DNA of 64,000 nt, taken from positions 1-64,000 of the forward strand of contig NZ_JAUSTT010000019.1 in assembly GCF_030812995.1 (NCBI RefSeq), written 5' to 3'. Position numbers and translations under genes: made by a program. This DNA is from Bacillus chungangensis. GTDB taxonomy: Bacteria > Bacillota > Bacilli > Bacillales > Bacillaceae_C. The stretch's first letter is position 1; each line of letters begins with the position of its first letter. This document shows, in pieces, positions 62,563 through 64,000 of the stretch. The notes below the pieces were generated by a model. That model had not been told where the DNA came from. It worked only from the letters and a program-made list of their open reading frames with translations, and searched no databases.

Positions 62563-63939
62563 TTAAGCTCCCTTTTTTCGGTAAGCCTGCTTGTAAAAGT
62601 TCGTAAAATAGTCATTCGTAATCGCTTGCACTTGTTTGCTCAATAGAAGAACAGCAATGACGTTTGGTATGACAACAATAGCTAATAGAAGATCGAGAAA
62701 TTGCCAAATAAATTGCAGCCCGCCGATGGCGCCAACGATGATGGCACCAATGTAAAGAAATCGCATTATTTTAGCAAATGTGGAACCGAACAAAAATTCT
62801 GCTTGCTTTTCACCGTAAAACACGATAACAACTACTGTCGTGATAACAAATAAAAACAGTGTCGCTGAGATAATGACACCAGCGGCGGAAGCGCCAAATA
62901 CAGGTGATAAAGCAGCTGTTACCATTGTCGAAGCTTCATTAGGAGCAATTTTCTCCCAAACACCAGAAGTTAAGATGACAAGCGCAGTAATCGTACAAAC
63001 TACTAGCGTGTCCACAATGACTTCAAAAACGCCCCAAAATCCTTGCTTGGCAGGATGATCGTTCATCGCAGCGGAATGTGCGATTGGTGCTGTCCCCATA
63101 CCCGCTTCGTTGGAATAAAGACCACGTGCAAGCCCCCAACGAATGGCGGCAGCCACACCAGCTCCTGTAAATCCGCCGGCAGCTGAAATTGGTGTCAATG
63201 CATGTTTAAAAATAAGTGCAAAAGCAACAGGAAGTTCTTTTATATTGACTACAATGACAACAAGTGCACTTATTAAATAAATGATTACCATAAACGGAAT
63301 TAATTTTTCCGATACTTTACCAATTGTTTTGATGCCGCCATACGTAACTAAGCCGACGAGAATCGCCACTATTACCCCTGTCCAAATAGGGTCAATATTG
63401 AACGCTCCTTTCATCGTCGTTGCAATCGAGTTGGATTGTACCATCGTACTAGCGACGATCTCTATCATTAAAGCAAATGCAAAAAAGGAAGCAAGCTTTT
63501 TCCAGCCTAAGCCTTTTTGTATATAATACATCGGACCGCCAACGTATTCGCCGTCTTCATTCCGATGCCGATAATGAAGTCCCAATACTACCTCAGAGTA
63601 CTTAGTCGCTACGCCGATAAACGCTACGAGCCACATCCAGAAAATTGCTCCCGGCCCGCCGAGTGCTATTGCTACAGGGACACCAACTATATTCGCGGCT
63701 CCCATAGTAGAGGCAAGTGCTGATGTGGTTGCTTGGAATGGCGTTACGGTTCCAGGGCCATCATGTTTTGCAAAAATTTTTCCAAATGTTTGCTTCATGA
63801 TATGCGGGAAATAACGAAATTGGAAAAAACGAAGTCGAAACGTTAAGATGATACCCCCACCTATAAGCAACAGCATCATAGGCCATCCCCAAATGATGCC
63901 TGTTGCCCGTTCTATCAATTGTGTAAATTTCTCCATCAT
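62563..63939 (-). CDS. Alanine/glycine:cation symporter (AGCS family)
   Basis: The 458-residue transporter has about ten to eleven hydrophobic segments and the AGCS signatures: FQATTSALASTMGAANIVGV, WMWLVAFIGVATKYSEVVLG, GGPMYYIQKGL and RGLYSNEAGMGTAPIAHSAA. Family members import alanine or glycine with sodium or protons. Length is normal. GGAGGACATG precedes the ATG. It lies before rocB on the same strand; together they suggest amino-acid uptake and use. Bases 63940-64000 carry only its upstream region. Confidence 0.92.
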   Translation of the reverse strand: MMEKFTQLIERATGIIWGWPMMLLLIGGGIILTFRLRFFQFRYFPHIMKQTFGKIFAKHDGPGTVTPFQATTSALASTMGAANIVGVPVAIALGGPGAIFWMWLVAFIGVATKYSEVVLGLHYRHRNEDGEYVGGPMYYIQKGLGWKKLASFFAFALMIEIVASTMVQSNSIATTMKGAFNIDPIWTGVIVAILVGLVTYGGIKTIGKVSEKLIPFMVIIYLISALVVIVVNIKELPVAFALIFKHALTPISAAGGFTGAGVAAAIRWGLARGLYSNEAGMGTAPIAHSAAMNDHPAKQGFWGVFEVIVDTLVVCTITALVILTSGVWEKIAPNEASTMVTAALSPVFGASAAGVIISATLFLFVITTVVVIVFYGEKQAEFLFGSTFAKIMRFLYIGAIIVGAIGGLQFIWQFLDLLLAIVVIPNVIAVLLLSKQVQAITNDYFTNFYKQAYRKKGA

Positions 63940-64000
63940 GTCCTCCCTCTCATTTTAAAAATAGATTGCGAGATGTTCCTCCCCTTTGAATAAGACTGCC

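Overview
The window is low-GC Gram-positive chromosomal DNA that fits the family Bacillaceae. The signs are strong AGGAGG ribosome binding sites, frequent TTG and GTG starts, Rap/Phr cell-cell signalling genes, an SLH-anchored S-layer, a yrkEFHIJ-like sulfur operon and a RocB homologue. The species cannot be named from the sequence. No rRNA, tRNA or CRISPR array was found.

Layout. 1-190: right end of an IS1182-type insertion sequence. 0.2-2.6 kb: formamidase/acetamidase, a small IS200/IS605-like relic and a DUF1259 protein. 2.9-7.6 kb: a DeoR-family regulator, DUF1537 kinase, PdxA2-type dehydrogenase and GntP permease, an operon for a four-carbon acid sugar such as D-threonate. 7.6-12.7 kb: a decayed Rpn-family gene, a DUF2332 gene, a serine hydrolase gene split by a second IS605-like mini-element, a TraX-like membrane protein and pseudogene debris. 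12.7-16.7 kb: a persulfide-handling operon (DsrE, TusA-rhodanese, rhodanese-persulfide dioxygenase, TusA, TauE) behind two near-identical CsoR/CstR-like operators, with no regulator gene in the window. 16.8-19.1 kb: an intact Rpn-family gene and a secreted protein. 20.3-28.3 kb: two ABC transporter modules; the second, with a small secreted protein, lies between two copies of a roughly 160-bp direct repeat.

28.3-34.1 kb is an AT-rich accessory island. It holds a HEPN-like gene cut by one in-frame stop, an IS21 istB relic, an intact AbiA-type reverse transcriptase carrying YADD and a C-terminal HEPN-like motif, an integrase fragment, and a RadC-like gene plus its neighbour, both frameshifted. 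The reverse transcriptase is the strongest phage-defence candidate here.

34.2-49.3 kb is a cell-surface region: a 1198-residue S-layer protein with a near-consensus promoter and long leader, a subtilase with SLH domains, an SLH-SH3b amidase, two polysaccharide deacetylases, an LD-carboxypeptidase, and an MBOAT/SGNH pair that may O-acetylate the wall polymer SLH domains bind. 49.6-51.5 kb has YknW- and YknX-like genes without the ABC partners. 51.8-55.4 kb has three tandem rap genes, only one with an intact phr. 55.6-63.9 kb has a PBP3-type transpeptidase, a sugar-lactone oxidase paired with a PLP-dependent aldolase/racemase-fold enzyme, a pxpA fragment, rocB and an alanine/glycine:cation symporter.
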